Numbered from the stretch's first letter, positions 35,922 through 47,383 are shown. The stretch is 64,000 nt of DNA from Leifsonia shinshuensis (GCF_031456835.1 NZ_JAVDVK010000001.1:2232001-2296000), one strand, 5' to 3'. Numbers and translations: made by a program. The notes: generated from the sequence alone by a model not told the origin.

Positions 35922-38900
35922 TTTCGCCTCTTGTTCGGGTTTACGATTCGCTTGCCGCCACCGTGACTCTGCGCCTTCGTATGCTTATCCCGCTTGCTCT
36001 TTGCCTTACTTGTATCGTGTCCCTTACGCTCCGCGTTCTTGGCGGGAGCGCGCTTCTTGTGGGACATCTCCATTGTCCCGCTGCTGCGGTTCGCCTGCTT
36101 GACGGCAAGTGAGGTGAGATAGACAGCGCCGACGACCACGACCGCGGCGAGAAGTGCCCAACCGACCGGATTCCACGACATCGTTGCTCCCGCCGCCACC
36201 AAGGGGAGCAGGAATGCGAACTGCCCGTTGAGGTCGAACTCGTTGATGGGGTCGTCGGGGTAGACGTAGTCGTTGGGCGTCCCTCCCTCAACGGGGTCGG
36301 TGGAGAGGAACCGTCCCAGGGCGGGAACATAGACCCGCGCACCCATTTCGATGAAGGGTGTGCCGGTGCCATGCTCGTAGATCTTCTGGTGCTGGCCGAC
36401 CCACGCGTTTGACGTGATCGGACTGGACGTATTGTCGGGAGCGGCATTTCCGGATGACACCGTGCCGATTCGTCCGGTGATCGGGTCGAGGGGTTGGCCG
36501 TACGGGTCGTAGAGGTACGTGCCTCCCGTCCTCTCGCCTGCGGCTCCCGCTGTGGCGACGACATCCGAGTGCAGGTTCGGGTACGACCACACCGGGTCGC
36601 CGTCCACGGGGCGAGTCAGCACGACTCCGCCCGCCAGGGCGAGGGTCGTCCTGCGAAGAACCTTACGGTCGTTCAGTTCGGCCACGGGTGCGTCGCCGGT
36701 TCCGGCGTAGACATACCAGGTCACATCGGAGGCGCCGGAGGAGGACGTGGTGGTGCGACTGATGATGCGGTCGAGCGCGTCTCGGGCGTAGCTGACTCTC
36801 GAACCGTCATCTGATGTGGTCGAGATGTGACGATCCGTGGCATCGAAGGCGAGGGTCTGACCAGCCAGCCGGGTGGTGTTTCCATGAGCGTCGTAGGCCA
36901 GCGACGCGGCTGGGCCGACCAAGGTCAGCGGTGTCCCGTTCGCCGGGTCCGGGTCAGCGGGAGCGCCTGCGGTGAGTGTCCCCGTGAGACGGTCGGCGTT
37001 GTCATAGCAGTACGCGATCGTCCAGGCCGGCCCGCCGTCGAAGGAGTCACTCATCGTGGTGCGATTGCTATTCGCGCCTGCGGCGGGGTCGGCGCCACAG
37101 CCGCCGGAGACGCTGAAGCCGTAGTCCAATTCGTGCCGAGGTATCGAGGCGTGCACTAGCCGGCCTGCTGGGTCGAAGCGGTATGAGAAGTCGAAGGCAG
37201 CTTCCCCGTCGTTGATGGTGTCGTGAATCACTCGACCTGATTGCGAGCGCACAACGGTGTCGGTAAGAGTCGAGCCGTCGGCGAAGGTGATGCTGCCTGC
37301 AACGACCCGGCCGGCTGCGTCTCGTGCGTTCGCGATCGCTGTGCCATTCCCCGCGGACCCGGGTCCGGACGGGTAGGACACCGATACCGGCTCTCCGTGG
37401 TCGTACTGGATGTGAGCGATCACTGCGTCATCGACGGTGATAGTGAGCGGTTTGCCGTCGAGATCGTACGAATACGAGGTTGTCGTGCCTCCACCCTTCG
37501 GGTACTGGGTCTCGCTGCGGTCCACGAATCCGGCGATCGAATAGGTCGTCTTCGTGGTCGATCCGCTGGCATCTGTGTAGGAGATTGTTCGACCCAGCAT
37601 GTCGGTTTGAGTGGTGATGCGGCCCTCCGCATCCTCCACCCACGTCGTGAGGGGATCTCCGCCCACAGCACCGGTTTTTGTGTAGCTGGTGGAAACGGTG
37701 CGCGCTTTCGCGGCGCCCAACGCTGGAATGCTCCTCTTGGTTTCCCGTCCGCGTCCGTCGTAGGTTGTGCAGGTCCAGTCGGCGTCACCGGTCTGGCGTG
37801 TTCCGACCACGCGGCCCATGAGGTCGTAGGCTGTGTCGGTCGTGATCATGACGCCGCTGGAGTTGGCGGGGTCGGTGTGCCGGGCGAGCATTCCATATTG
37901 CGGTGTGGAACCAGGGAGCCCGCAGACCCCGGATCCCCACATCATCTGCAGCGTCTGCGCGTCTCCGTAGTAAGAGTTTGTGGTGGCGGAGTTAGCGGGG
38001 AGATTGCGGGCGACAGCACCGGGGAGCGCTGTGAACTGTTCGCGGAGGTAGCCGGATCCTTCTGGCTCGTAACCGTGCATGGTCGTCAAGTTGAGTCCCG
38101 AGGGGTCCGACGTCTCTGTGACCGGCATCCCATACCAGGGGGTGTTGCCGTAGCCAGTGCTGGTGCGCAGTCCCGTCACCTGGTCGGCAGTTGCCCTTGG
38201 CGCGCCAGCAGGAACGCTGTCGTCCGTCACCGTGGATGTCACCAGACCGTAGTCAGGCGTGAGCAGCGTGCCGGGGACCAGAGTGCGGGTGCTGCCTCCG
38301 GGCGCGATCCAGTAAAGGTTGAACACGGCCACTCCGGTGATCTGCCAATACTGGGCTCGGATACGCACGCTCTGCCCGGCAGCGACGGTCACCACGCCGT
38401 CGGGACTCCAGTGGGGGGCGCCGGGCGACGGGTCCGACATTGTGAGGATGTCGTCCAGCCATAGTTGGGTTCCGTCGTCGGCGTAGGTGGAGAGCTTGTA
38501 CGTTCCAGCCGTCGGGAAGGTAATCACGCCTGTCATACGTGCAGACCAGTTGATGCCCGGGACGCCGGTCGCTGGTGAGTTGCTGGCCCAGTCTTTGGAC
38601 ATTGTTCCATCGCTCGGTCCGATCCCGAGGGAGTACGCCTTCGGTTTGCCCGCGAAGGAGGGGTTGTCGAAGTACTGCACGTTGAGGCCGTGGAGATCCT
38701 CGTCGTACCCCGTGTGGGAGTGAGCGGGAGTGACCGGACACGCCCCCTCCGGCATACCGCTAGCGGCGAAGCATGACTGCGGAGCCGGGCCGTAGGTGTC
38801 GGTGAGCCGGTGGCGCACGTCGTACAGCCGGGTTGATGTCCGACCCTGCGGGTCGGTGAGCGAGATCGCCTGGTCGAAGACGTTCCATTCGGAGCGGCCC

Positions 38901-41900
38901 GTGAGACCTGACGCCGAACTGTCGGTGACCTGCTGCAGCGCGTCGTTGTAGGTGACGGTGCGTGCGTGACCGTTCGAGGCACCGTCGGTGGGGACGGTGA
39001 TGCCCTTCACGTCCACTGTGGTGCTGTGGTCGCCGTAGTTGTAGGTCTTGGCTGCCTGGGTGCCGCTGGTGACACCGTCTGGGGCGGGGAGGGTGACGGA
39101 TGTGACGCGCCCATCGCCGTCGTATCCGACCGTGGTTGCGGTCGTGGGCGAGGTCGCCAGCATCGCTCGCGCGGGGTCCGCAATCATCCATTCGTTGGCC
39201 AGCGCGTCACGAATCGTGGTCAGCCGGCCGGCCTTGTCGTAGGCAAACGTGGTCAGCTCAGGACCGGGGTCGAGGATGCCGGCGAGCTGACCGTTGTCGT
39301 TGTAGAGGATCTCGGTGTTGTCCCACCAGCCGGCGACGTGCCCGGGGTAGATGATGCGGCAGATCATTCCGGGCGGTGCCGCGGCGTACCCGGAGCGGAC
39401 CGCCGCACCCGACAGGTCGGAATCGGCAGCGGAGAGGCCGACCGATGCCGCCGAGTCCCCGGTGTACGCGAACCGCACCTCGCGGCCATATCCGCCACCG
39501 CTCGCCGACAGCGGGTCGCTGATCCGGTCCAGCTGCGCGGTGCCCGCCCTCCAGGACGGGATCGGGGAGGACGGTTTGCGGGTGTCCTCGATGGCCGAGA
39601 TGGACTTCACCACCCCGGTCGCGTCGAACACGTAGGCGGTGCCCGCCTCATCGGTGAGTGTGAAATTCCCTGACTTGTCGAGCGCGAGAACGCCGCTCTC
39701 GCCCGGCGGTGCCGCGTAGCCGTTCGCCGCGCCCAGGCCCGCCGCATTCGCAGTCTTCGTATAAGTGTGGGCCCCGCCCGCGGAATCGGTGAGAATGACA
39801 GCCGACTCCGTGATCTGCGCGCGCAGGTAGCTGTCGACGCCGGTGAGCGCGGTCGAAGAAGCCCATCCACCGGGAAGCACGGGGGCACTCGTGCTGAACC
39901 AGTCCGGCGGGACGACATACTCGCGCCCATCGATGTCGCGCACCCACAGTTCGATCCGAGAAGCGCCCGTACCCTCGAAATACTCGACGGTGATGGGCGT
40001 CGCGCCCGCCTTCAGTGCAGAAGCCGGCATCCAGTCGATGTGGTCCGCTTTGGACGCGGACCACAGGTCTGCGATCAGTTTGCCGTCGAGCTTGAGGCGA
40101 GCTCCGTCATCGCGGGTGAACCCGAAGGTGTAGTTCCCTGGCTTCGGCGGATTGATGAAACCGGTCCACTGGACGGTGTAGTAGTCGCTGGGGATCGCTG
40201 GCCCTGGCGAATCGAGTCCCCAGTTGAAGGATACCGACGCGTCCGTCCGCACCAGCTGAGGAGTGCGACCACCGAAAGTGAAGGCAGCGTTCCCACCGGG
40301 AGCTGGAGTCACGTCGAAGTAGCGCGCAGTGAGCCCCCGGTTGGACTGCTGCTGTGAGTTGTACGTGAACGACAGCCCCATTTCACCGCCGAGGGTGCGG
40401 ACGGTCGGCGACGAGAAGGATAGGTGCGCGTTGCCGTTGGCGAGGTTGACGGTCAGCGGGCCTGCCGTGTCGGTGGGAGCTGGCCCGGATTCGCCGATAC
40501 GGAGGTTGACGGTGAACGCCTTGGCCCAGAAAGGGAGATAGGTGGTGGCGCCGTCCTTGATCGAGACACCCCAGCGGTATCGGCCGCCGTCCTGCAACGT
40601 CCCGGCGGGAGGCGTCCATGTCGTGCGCGTCGTCCAGCCGGACGAGACGACCTGACCGGTGACGGCGTCAGCTCCCGTGGCGACCTGGAACTGGTACTGC
40701 GTTGCACCCGACTGCGACGAGACGGGGTCGATCGCGAAGGTGGGTGTCACAGTGGTGACGATCTGGTCGGCCGTCGGGGCCGCCGTGGCCGCATTGGGCG
40801 TGGGAGGAGGAATGGTGCTGAATCGCCAAGTGGCGCTTTCCCGCAGCGTGGAGGTGCCCAGCCAACCGTCGTAACCGTCCTTAACCTGTACCTTCCAGTA
40901 GTAGGTCTTGTTGCCCTGCAGAGCCGTCTGTGGCACCTTGACGCTGGGCTGGCTCGTCCAGCCGGAAGCCCAAGCCGTGCCGACGGACGGGTTCGGGTTC
41001 TCGGAGACGAGGAACTGGTAGATCAAACCCGTCGCACCCGGGTCCGTGGAGCCCGCAATGGCAAGGGTGGGGTTCACCGAGGAGGACCCGCCATTGGCCG
41101 GCGAGGGTGCCGTCAAGGTGCCCGCTGTGGGAAAGTCCTTGTACGTGATGTACATGGAAGTCTCGAGCCGCTTATAGGAGTAGATCCCGCCGCGGTCGTC
41201 TCCAGCGACCATCAGGTAGTTCCCGGCGGAACGCGCGTTCACCCAGGACGCGACGCGCTGCTCGAGGCCGCCGTCCTGGGCGAAGCCGTCTGCAGCGACA
41301 GGGAATGACGAGAGATGGTCGCCCACCCCGTAGTAGGAGAACGCCGTGGCATAGTGCACCCCACCCGGATACGCGTTGGTCGTTCCTTCGCCATTCACGA
41401 CGCCGTAGATGAAGGCATCCGTGATCTGCTTGCCGAAGAAGGCCTCGTAGTTGTAGTGAGTGATCGTCCGCCAGAACGTGTCTCCATTCGCGCGCGCGTT
41501 CCCCACCAACGTCCCCGTGTTCGTACGGGTGGCGCCGTCCGAACGGAAGGCGTGCACATCCTGGTTGTCCGACCATACGGACGGGTCCACGTAAACCGGA
41601 TAGGCGCGCTTTGCGTCGTTCAACCACGAGCGATCAGCATCGAGAGTGAGCCGCCACGTCTTCCCGGTGCGCTTGACGGCGACATCGACAGGGTGATCAT
41701 CCGGCTCTTTGACCCCGGCCTTCCCGGAGGAGTCCCACATGCGCGGCGCTGGCGTCACGAACACCACGTCGTCTGACTCATCGCAGTATTCGATGTCACC
41801 CGTGCGCGGGTTCTTGCTGAGCGTGAGACCCGGCGCATCCACCGTCCAGCTCCACGACGCCTTGCCTTTCACACCCGGTCGCGCCTTCAGTTTGAGCGTC

Positions 41901-42661
41901 TCTTTGACGCCCGCGTTCTCGACCGCGTACTCAGCGTCGGTGTCGTCTAGAACATCCCCGTAGACGACGTTGGATCGGTCGGCTTTCGACGCGAACGGGT
42001 TCAGATTGCGAACGAGCCGCGAATTGCGCGAACCCTGAAGGGTGAACCGTACCGTGTGACCGTCTTTGGTCACCGTCAGCGCGTCATCCGCGTCCGCGAA
42101 CTCCGAGAACGTCGGATGCAGGGGATGGTCGTCCACCACCCCACCGCCCAACCCGACCATGGACAACGAACCACTACCGTCGACCTCGGTCCGCACCGGT
42201 ACGAAGTCTCCGCGGCCATCCTTGACGTTCAGCGGATCCGTCGAGATCTGCTGCGTCTTGGTTCCGTCCGGGTTCTTCCAGGTCGTCGAGAACTCGTCGC
42301 GTCGATCGACAGTGGCGCCCTCCTCGGGACCCTGCGAGGTGCGCTTCTTGTGCGCGGGCGGGGTCGGAAGCGTCGCCTCCTCCCCGTCGGGGACAGGTTC
42401 CGGCCGAGGCGCGGACTCGAAGTCGCCGCTCGACGCCGATCCTTCGGGGGTGTCGAGAGGCTCCGACGCCTGCTGCGGCAGGGCGAGGATGTTCCGGGCA
42501 GCTGATTCCGGCTCTGCCGCCGCGGCAGGTTGGAGGTCGGAGGCGACCAGGGCGGTGGCTGCCACGATGCCGAGGGCCGCTGGGAGAAGACGCAAGTGCT
42601 TGAACACTCGCAGGAGCGTATGACGCGACACGTTGCAGTGTGAAATGTCTGGTGGCCACAA
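35918..42661 (-). CDS. Giant secreted Rhs/YD-repeat protein with two PA14 domains
   Basis: Up to 2247 aa. Start uncertain: ATG 42661, GTG 42631 and GTG 42607 are in frame and none has a good ribosome site. Order: signal peptide ([17 protein letters not shown], cut after AAAA near 49); disordered acidic region to about 120; N-terminal wall-protein region; DNRLRE-like domain (about 360-510); two fibronectin-like repeats (515-750); PA14 domain 1 (775-910); YD repeats; PA14 domain 2 (1325-1460); long YD-repeat shell (1480-2110); Rhs core boundary GRFLSTDP to NEFDLNG (2116-2146). The last 100 residues are the variable tip: two membrane helices and a very basic tail ([20 protein letters not shown]). 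It is probably an exported polymorphic toxin or surface adhesin. Confidence 0.92.
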   Translation of the reverse strand: MWPPDISHCNVSRHTLLRVFKHLRLLPAALGIVAATALVASDLQPAAAAEPESAARNILALPQQASEPLDTPEGSASSGDFESAPRPEPVPDGEEATLPTPPAHKKRTSQGPEEGATVDRRDEFSTTWKNPDGTKTQQISTDPLNVKDGRGDFVPVRTEVDGSGSLSMVGLGGGVVDDHPLHPTFSEFADADDALTVTKDGHTVRFTLQGSRNSRLVRNLNPFASKADRSNVVYGDVLDDTDAEYAVENAGVKETLKLKARPGVKGKASWSWTVDAPGLTLSKNPRTGDIEYCDESDDVVFVTPAPRMWDSSGKAGVKEPDDHPVDVAVKRTGKTWRLTLDADRSWLNDAKRAYPVYVDPSVWSDNQDVHAFRSDGATRTNTGTLVGNARANGDTFWRTITHYNYEAFFGKQITDAFIYGVVNGEGTTNAYPGGVHYATAFSYYGVGDHLSSFPVAADGFAQDGGLEQRVASWVNARSAGNYLMVAGDDRGGIYSYKRLETSMYITYKDFPTAGTLTAPSPANGGSSSVNPTLAIAGSTDPGATGLIYQFLVSENPNPSVGTAWASGWTSQPSVKVPQTALQGNKTYYWKVQVKDGYDGWLGTSTLRESATWRFSTIPPPTPNAATAAPTADQIVTTVTPTFAIDPVSSQSGATQYQFQVATGADAVTGQVVSSGWTTRTTWTPPAGTLQDGGRYRWGVSIKDGATTYLPFWAKAFTVNLRIGESGPAPTDTAGPLTVNLANGNAHLSFSSPTVRTLGGEMGLSFTYNSQQQSNRGLTARYFDVTPAPGGNAAFTFGGRTPQLVRTDASVSFNWGLDSPGPAIPSDYYTVQWTGFINPPKPGNYTFGFTRDDGARLKLDGKLIADLWSASKADHIDWMPASALKAGATPITVEYFEGTGASRIELWVRDIDGREYVVPPDWFSTSAPVLPGGWASSTALTGVDSYLRAQITESAVILTDSAGGAHTYTKTANAAGLGAANGYAAPPGESGVLALDKSGNFTLTDEAGTAYVFDATGVVKSISAIEDTRKPSSPIPSWRAGTAQLDRISDPLSASGGGYGREVRFAYTGDSAASVGLSAADSDLSGAAVRSGYAAAPPGMICRIIYPGHVAGWWDNTEILYNDNGQLAGILDPGPELTTFAYDKAGRLTTIRDALANEWMIADPARAMLATSPTTATTVGYDGDGRVTSVTLPAPDGVTSGTQAAKTYNYGDHSTTVDVKGITVPTDGASNGHARTVTYNDALQQVTDSSASGLTGRSEWNVFDQAISLTDPQGRTSTRLYDVRHRLTDTYGPAPQSCFAASGMPEGACPVTPAHSHTGYDEDLHGLNVQYFDNPSFAGKPKAYSLGIGPSDGTMSKDWASNSPATGVPGINWSARMTGVITFPTAGTYKLSTYADDGTQLWLDDILTMSDPSPGAPHWSPDGVVTVAAGQSVRIRAQYWQITGVAVFNLYWIAPGGSTRTLVPGTLLTPDYGLVTSTVTDDSVPAGAPRATADQVTGLRTSTGYGNTPWYGMPVTETSDPSGLNLTTMHGYEPEGSGYLREQFTALPGAVARNLPANSATTNSYYGDAQTLQMMWGSGVCGLPGSTPQYGMLARHTDPANSSGVMITTDTAYDLMGRVVGTRQTGDADWTCTTYDGRGRETKRSIPALGAAKARTVSTSYTKTGAVGGDPLTTWVEDAEGRITTQTDMLGRTISYTDASGSTTKTTYSIAGFVDRSETQYPKGGGTTTSYSYDLDGKPLTITVDDAVIAHIQYDHGEPVSVSYPSGPGSAGNGTAIANARDAAGRVVAGSITFADGSTLTDTVVRSQSGRVIHDTINDGEAAFDFSYRFDPAGRLVHASIPRHELDYGFSVSGGCGADPAAGANSNRTTMSDSFDGGPAWTIAYCYDNADRLTGTLTAGAPADPDPANGTPLTLVGPAASLAYDAHGNTTRLAGQTLAFDATDRHISTTSDDGSRVSYARDALDRIISRTTTSSSGASDVTWYVYAGTGDAPVAELNDRKVLRRTTLALAGGVVLTRPVDGDPVWSYPNLHSDVVATAGAAGERTGGTYLYDPYGQPLDPITGRIGTVSSGNAAPDNTSSPITSNAWVGQHQKIYEHGTGTPFIEMGARVYVPALGRFLSTDPVEGGTPNDYVYPDDPINEFDLNGQFAFLLPLVAAGATMSWNPVGWALLAAVVVVGAVYLTSLAVKQANRSSGTMEMSHKKRAPAKNAERKGHDTSKAKSKRDKHTKAQSHGGGKRIVNPNKRRK

Positions 42662-42728
42662 TTACCCGCTATGGCCCCGCGGAATGCGCTCGCCGCTCGC
42701 CGGCCTGGGGCCACCTAACCCTCAGGCG

Positions 42729-42991
42729 CCGAGAGCGTCCGCCTCAGTCGATCAGGTCGTGGCGCACCACGATCTGGTCGCGGGCCGGGCCCACGCCGAT
42801 CGCGGAGATGCGGGCGCCGGACATGCGCTCGAGGGCGAGCACGTAGTCCTGTGCGTTCTTCGGCAGGTCCTCGAAGGTGCGCGCGCCGCTGATGTCCTCG
42901 GTCCAGCCGGGGAACTCCTCGTAGATCGGCGTCGCGTGGTGGAAGTCGCTCTGCGAGGCCGGGACCTCGTCGTGGCGCACGCCGTCCACGT
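42729..42991. repeat. Right direct repeat: 3' end of intact purA
   Basis: Partner of 34769-35031; here the sequence continues into the complete purA gene. The 67 bp between it and the Rhs start show no other feature. Confidence 0.95.
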
Positions 42992-44030
42992 CGTAGGCGA
43001 CCGCGACGGGGATGCGGTCGATGCCGGTCAGCGTGTCCAGCTTGGTGAGCACGAAGTCGGTGACGCCGTTGACGCGCGCCGTGTAGCGGGCGACCGGGGC
43101 GTCGTACCAGCCGGTGCGGCGCGGACGGCCGGTGGTGGTTCCGAACTCGAAGCCGCGCTCGCGCAGGAACTCGCCCCACTCGTCGAAGAGCTCGGTCGGG
43201 AACGGACCGGCACCGACGCGGGTGGTGTACGCCTTCACGATGCCGATCACGCGGTCGATGCGGTTGGGTCCGATGCCCGAACCGGTCGCGGCGCCGCCGG
43301 CGGTGGAGTTGGAGGAGGTGACGAACGGGTAGGTGCCGTGGTCGACATCCAGCATCGTCGCCTGACCGCCCTCGAAGAGCACGTACTTGCCGTCCTCCAG
43401 CGCCTGGTTGAGCAGCAGGGAGCTGTCGACCACCATCGGGCGCAGGCGCTCGGCGTACTCGAGCAGCTGCTCGACGACCTCGTCGACCGTGATCGCGCGG
43501 CGGTTGTAGACCTTCACGAGCAGGTGGTTCTTCTGGTCGAGGGCGCCCTCGACCTTCTGCCGCAGGATGTTCTCGTCGAAGAGGTCCTGGATGCGGATGC
43601 CCACCCGGTTGATCTTGTCGGCGTAGGTCGGGCCGATGCCGCGGCCGGTGGTGCCGATCTGGCGCTTGCCGAGGAAGCGCTCCGTGACCTTGTCGATCGT
43701 GCGGTGGTACGAGGTGATGACGTGCGCGTTCGAGCTGACCTTGAGGCGGGAGACGTCGACGCCGCGGGCGATCAGCGCATCCAGCTCCTCGAACAGCACC
43801 TCGATGTCGACGACGACGCCGTTGGCGATGACCGGGGTGACGCCCTCGGTGAGGATGCCGGACGGCAGCAGGTGCAGGGCGTACTTCTCGTCGCCGACGA
43901 CGACGGTGTGGCCGGCGTTGTTGCCGCCGTTGAACTTGACCACGTAGTCGATGCGGCTCCCCAGGACGTCGGTCGCCTTGCCTTTGCCTTCGTCGCCCCA
44001 CTGGGCGCCGATGATCACGATCGCGGGCAC
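42744..44030 (-). CDS. purA: Adenylosuccinate synthetase
   Basis: 428 aa from GTG 44030, the standard length. It joins IMP and aspartate with GTP, the first committed step to AMP. Motifs: [14 protein letters not shown] (catalytic Asp and P-loop), [45 protein letters not shown] and the aspartate loop [14 protein letters not shown]. Upstream ATG 44069 is rejected because homology begins at [11 protein letters not shown]. The last 82 codons are duplicated at 34784-35031. A minus-strand -10 (TAGGAT, 44090-44095) lies beside the TetR operator. Confidence 0.97.
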   Translation of the reverse strand: MPAIVIIGAQWGDEGKGKATDVLGSRIDYVVKFNGGNNAGHTVVVGDEKYALHLLPSGILTEGVTPVIANGVVVDIEVLFEELDALIARGVDVSRLKVSSNAHVITSYHRTIDKVTERFLGKRQIGTTGRGIGPTYADKINRVGIRIQDLFDENILRQKVEGALDQKNHLLVKVYNRRAITVDEVVEQLLEYAERLRPMVVDSSLLLNQALEDGKYVLFEGGQATMLDVDHGTYPFVTSSNSTAGGAATGSGIGPNRIDRVIGIVKAYTTRVGAGPFPTELFDEWGEFLRERGFEFGTTTGRPRRTGWYDAPVARYTARVNGVTDFVLTKLDTLTGIDRIPVAVAYDVDGVRHDEVPASQSDFHHATPIYEEFPGWTEDISGARTFEDLPKNAQDYVLALERMSGARISAIGVGPARDQIVVRHDLID

Positions 44031-44110
44031 GTGGATGTCCTCTCGGTGGATGGAACGCGTCGGCGCCACCCGGACGACCGTCGCACTCGATCCTATCGCG
44101 AGACACTAAG

Positions 44111-44128
44111 TTGCACACACGTGTGCAA
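44111..44128. promoter_or_regulatory. TetR operator candidate between purA and the YhgE operon
   Basis: Inverted repeat TTGCACAC-AC-GTGTGCAA with 8-bp arms, 8 bp before the -10 TACACT (44137-44142) of the TetR gene, whose ATG 44149 follows the -10 by 6 nt (leaderless). It also lies just upstream of the purA -10, so binding could affect both directions. Confidence 0.7.
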
Positions 44129-44148
44129 GAAGGGAGTACACTGGTGGC

Positions 44149-44838
44149 ATGCCCACCCCCTCCACCCGCGCACCGCGCCGCGACGCGACCGCCAACCGCG
44201 AGGCGATCCTCGCCGCCGCCGCGGTGGCGCTGAACGAGGACATCGACGCCTCCCTCGAGAACATCGCCGCCCGCGCCGGCCTCAGCCGCCGTGCTGTGTA
44301 CGGACACTTCGCGACCCGTGACGAGCTCCTCGTCGAGGTGTTCACGCGAGGCGCACGTCGCCTGGCCGCCCTGCTCGACCCGGTGTCGCATCCCGACCCG
44401 CTGGTCGAGATCGCCCTCTTCGGCGCCACGCTGTGGGCCGAGGTCGAGCACGTCCGGGTGAGCGCGGCTCTGGCGGTCCGCGGACCGCACCGCGAGCTGG
44501 TCGGCACCGCGCTCGACCCCGCCCGCGAGCGGTTGCGCGAGACGGTGCGCCGCGGGATGGAGTCGGGGCGCATCCGCACCGACCTCGACCGCGAGACGGT
44601 CACCCGCCTGATCGAGAACGCCGCCGTGTCCGTGCTCGACGAGGCGACCCGCGCACGGCTCAGCCCCGAGGCGGGTCACCGCCTCGTCATGCTGGCCGGG
44701 CTGGGCGCCGCGGGGATGGGATGGACGGACGCCGGAGCGCTCATCGCCGCGACGCCGGAACTGGCCTTCGGCGCCGCCGGAGCCACCGCATCCCCCGCAT
44801 CCACAGCATCCACCACGGCGGAAGGGGCACGCCGATGA
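44149..44838 (+). CDS. TetR/AcrR family transcriptional regulator
   Basis: 229 aa. The N-terminal helix-turn-helix spans about residues 15-62 (ASLENIAARAGLSRRAVYGH, FATRDELLVEVF). The C-terminal ligand domain has no recognised subtype; the last 25 residues are Ala/Ser/Thr-rich. It is the first gene of a three-gene operon (4-bp overlap with the next) and has an 18-bp palindrome in its own promoter, implying autoregulation of the YhgE operon. Confidence 0.92.
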   Translation: MPTPSTRAPRRDATANREAILAAAAVALNEDIDASLENIAARAGLSRRAVYGHFATRDELLVEVFTRGARRLAALLDPVSHPDPLVEIALFGATLWAEVEHVRVSAALAVRGPHRELVGTALDPARERLRETVRRGMESGRIRTDLDRETVTRLIENAAVSVLDEATRARLSPEAGHRLVMLAGLGAAGMGWTDAGALIAATPELAFGAAGATASPASTASTTAEGARR

Positions 44839-45533
44839 AGATCGTCCTCGACCGCGTCGCGAAGGGCGCCGCCCTGCCGCCCACGTCCGCTTCGTTCGAG
44901 ACCGGGCGCGCCTCGCTCGCCCGTGCCGAGACGGAGCAGCGGCCCACCGTTCTCGGCCTGATCGCCTCCGGACGGATGCGCCCCGACGCAGGAACCGTGA
45001 CGATCGACGGCGCCACCGACTTCCGCACCATGCGGCGGCGGATCGCCCTGATCGACGCGCCGGACGTGTCGGAGCCGGCCGCCGATGTGACGGTCGCGGG
45101 CATCGTCGCCGAGGAGCTGATGTTCGCGGGCCGCGCGTCGCATCCCGTCGCGGTCAACCGCTGCCTGCGCGAACTGGGCGCCTCCGAATGGGCGCGGCAG
45201 TCGATCGGGACGGTTCCGCCGACGGTGCGCATCCGCCTGCTCGCCGAGCTGGCGCTGCTGCGCGCGGGCGTGGACGGCCTGGTGCTCGTCTCGCCCGACC
45301 GGCACGGCGGCGACCCCGTCGAGTGGTGGCGCTTCGCGCGCGAGCTCGCCGGACGTGGCATCGCCGTGCTCGTGGTGGCGGGTGACGCCTCCGCCGCCGC
45401 GATCGCCGCGGCATCCCTGGTCTCGCGCATCGACGAGACCGACCAGCAGACCTTTGACGAAGACCCCGGCCGGGACGACACCGACGATCTCCCGGACCTG
45501 ATCATGACCCAGCCGATTGAAGAAGGCGCATGA
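44835..45533 (+). CDS. ABC-ATPase-like protein without nucleotide-binding motifs
   Basis: 232 aa that follows the ABC-ATPase layout (a leading strand KIVLDRVAKG, GTVTIDGATDF after the would-be P-loop, RIALIDAPDVSEPAADVTVA in the Q-loop region, VDGLVLVSPDRHGGDP in place of Walker B) yet lacks GxxGxGK(S/T), LSGGQ and the Walker B Glu. It cannot hydrolyse ATP in the usual way. It is fused in operon to YhgE by ATGA overlaps on both sides. Probably an assembly or regulatory subunit descended from an ATPase. Confidence 0.7.
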   Translation: MKIVLDRVAKGAALPPTSASFETGRASLARAETEQRPTVLGLIASGRMRPDAGTVTIDGATDFRTMRRRIALIDAPDVSEPAADVTVAGIVAEELMFAGRASHPVAVNRCLRELGASEWARQSIGTVPPTVRIRLLAELALLRAGVDGLVLVSPDRHGGDPVEWWRFARELAGRGIAVLVVAGDASAAAIAAASLVSRIDETDQQTFDEDPGRDDTDDLPDLIMTQPIEEGA

Positions 45534-47383
45534 AGATCCCGCAGATGATCGCGGCGGAGTTCCGCCGCCTGACCGCCAGCCCCATGTCCATCGTGGCGCT
45601 CATCGCCCTGATGTGCGTTCCGGTGCTGTACGGCGGGCTGTACCTGTGGGCGAACCAGAACCCGTACGCCAACCTCGACCGCATCCCCGCCGCGATCGTC
45701 GTCGACGACGCGGGCGCCACGGTCGACGGCGCCACCGTGAACTACGGCGACCAGGTGGCCGATCAGCTCATCGAGGACGGCTCGTTCCAGTGGCACCGCG
45801 TCGCCGAGGGCTCCGCGGCCAGCGGCGTGGACGACTCGAAGTACGACTTCAGCATCACGTTCCCGAAGGACTTCTCCTCGGCGCTGGCGTCCGCGTCGGG
45901 CACCGACCCGCACCGCGCGGTCGTGACCCTGACCACGAACGACACCAACAGCTACCTGGCGTCGACCATCGGCACGCAGGCCGCCGAGAAGATCCGCACC
46001 TCCATCGTCAAGCAGGTCAACGAGGAGGCGGCGAAGCAGTTCCTCGTCGGCCTCGCCGACATCCGCTCGAACCTCGTGACCGCCGCCGACGGCGCGGACA
46101 AACTTGTCGACGGCAGTGCGACCGCGCAGTCGGGCGCGTCGCAGCTGGCCGATGGAACCGCACAGCTCGCGTCCGGATCGCAGGAACTGGCGGGCAAGCT
46201 CGGCGAGCTCGCCTCCGGCGCCCAGCAGGTCAGCGACGGCGCGGCACAGGTGGCAGCGGGCAATCGGCAGCTCGCCGCGAAGGCGAACGACGCCGCGGCG
46301 GCCGCGACGCAGATCGCAGCGGCAGCGCCGGCTGCCCAGCAGGACCTGCTGAACCGCCTCACCGCCGCGGGCGCCACGCCGGAGCAGCTCGACCAGGTGA
46401 AGGCGGTGCTCGGCGACCTCGACACGAAGGTGACGTCCGGCAACGAGCAGATCCAGACCGCCGTCGGGCAGATCAACCAGCTGTCGGCGGGCGCGGACCA
46501 GGTGGCGGGCGGGGCGTCGCAGGTCGCCTCCGGCTCGCAGCAGGCGGCCGCGGGCGCATCGCAGCTGGCGTCTGGCGCCTCGAGCGCCGCGTCCGGGGCC
46601 GCGCAGCTCCGGGACGGCCTGACGACGCTGCACGACGGCACGACGCAGCTGGCGGATGGGCTGAAGTCGGGTGTGGACCGCATCCCGGACAACTCCCCCG
46701 CCCTGCAGAAGAAGCAGGCGTCGACGATCTCCGATCCGGTGAACCTCAAGAACGACTCGATCACCTCCGCCGGCACGTACGGCGCCGGACTCGCCCCGTT
46801 CTTCGTCGCACTGGCGGGCTGGATCGGCATCTACGCTCTGTTCCTGATCGTGAAGCCGGTCTCGCGCCGGGCCATCACGGCGCTGCACTCGCCGCTCAAG
46901 ATCACCGTCGCCGGCTGGCTCACCCCGGGCCTGCTCGGCGCGATCCAGATGGTCGGCCTGTTCGCGATCGTCGCGGGGGCTCTCGGGTTCCGCATCGACA
47001 ACCCCGCCGGGATGTTCGGGATGATGGCGCTCGCCTCGGTCACGTTCGCGGCCATCATCCTGGCGCTCAACGTCTGGCTGGGGAGCGTCGGGCAGTTCCT
47101 CGGCCTGGTCCTGATGGTGCTGCAGCTGGTGACCGCCGGCGGAACGTTCCCCTGGCAGACGCTGCCCGGTCCGCTCGCGGCCCTGCACCACGCGCTGCCG
47201 ATGTCGTACGCCGTGGACGGCATCCGTCAGCTCATGTACGGCGGCAACCCGGCGACGGCCTGGGCGGACGCCGGCGTGCTGGCGCTGTGGATGCTGATCG
47301 CCCTGCTGATCGCCGCCATCGGGGTGACGCGGATGACGCACTTCCGCACTCTGCGCGACCTCCGGCCGTCGCTGATCGGCTGA
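45530..47383 (+). CDS. YhgE/Pip domain membrane protein
   Basis: 617 aa. One N-terminal helix (about 18-40, LIALMCVPVLYGGLYLWANQ), an extracellular Pip-like domain (IPAAIVVDDAGA onward), a long heptad-like coiled region rich in repeated QLASG/QVASG units (about 185-385), then five or six C-terminal helices from residue 420. This is the ABC-2-like architecture of phage-infection protein Pip, YhgE and Esx-associated proteins, linked to export or phage adsorption. Its ATP-less partner is encoded just upstream. Confidence 0.92.
   Translation: MKIPQMIAAEFRRLTASPMSIVALIALMCVPVLYGGLYLWANQNPYANLDRIPAAIVVDDAGATVDGATVNYGDQVADQLIEDGSFQWHRVAEGSAASGVDDSKYDFSITFPKDFSSALASASGTDPHRAVVTLTTNDTNSYLASTIGTQAAEKIRTSIVKQVNEEAAKQFLVGLADIRSNLVTAADGADKLVDGSATAQSGASQLADGTAQLASGSQELAGKLGELASGAQQVSDGAAQVAAGNRQLAAKANDAAAAATQIAAAAPAAQQDLLNRLTAAGATPEQLDQVKAVLGDLDTKVTSGNEQIQTAVGQINQLSAGADQVAGGASQVASGSQQAAAGASQLASGASSAASGAAQLRDGLTTLHDGTTQLADGLKSGVDRIPDNSPALQKKQASTISDPVNLKNDSITSAGTYGAGLAPFFVALAGWIGIYALFLIVKPVSRRAITALHSPLKITVAGWLTPGLLGAIQMVGLFAIVAGALGFRIDNPAGMFGMMALASVTFAAIILALNVWLGSVGQFLGLVLMVLQLVTAGGTFPWQTLPGPLAALHHALPMSYAVDGIRQLMYGGNPATAWADAGVLALWMLIALLIAAIGVTRMTHFRTLRDLRPSLIG

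Larger units (their letters stand above)
35032..42728. other. Rhs toxin-like island between purA repeats
   Basis: About 7.7 kb bounded exactly by the two 263-bp purA repeats. It holds only two genes, the giant Rhs protein and the TPR/Sel1-like gene, and base composition is visibly less GC-rich than either flank, especially in 35040-36100. No integrase, transposase or tRNA is inside. The arrangement fits integration of a circle carrying a purA 3' segment, or recombination with foreign DNA at purA. Confidence 0.75.
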
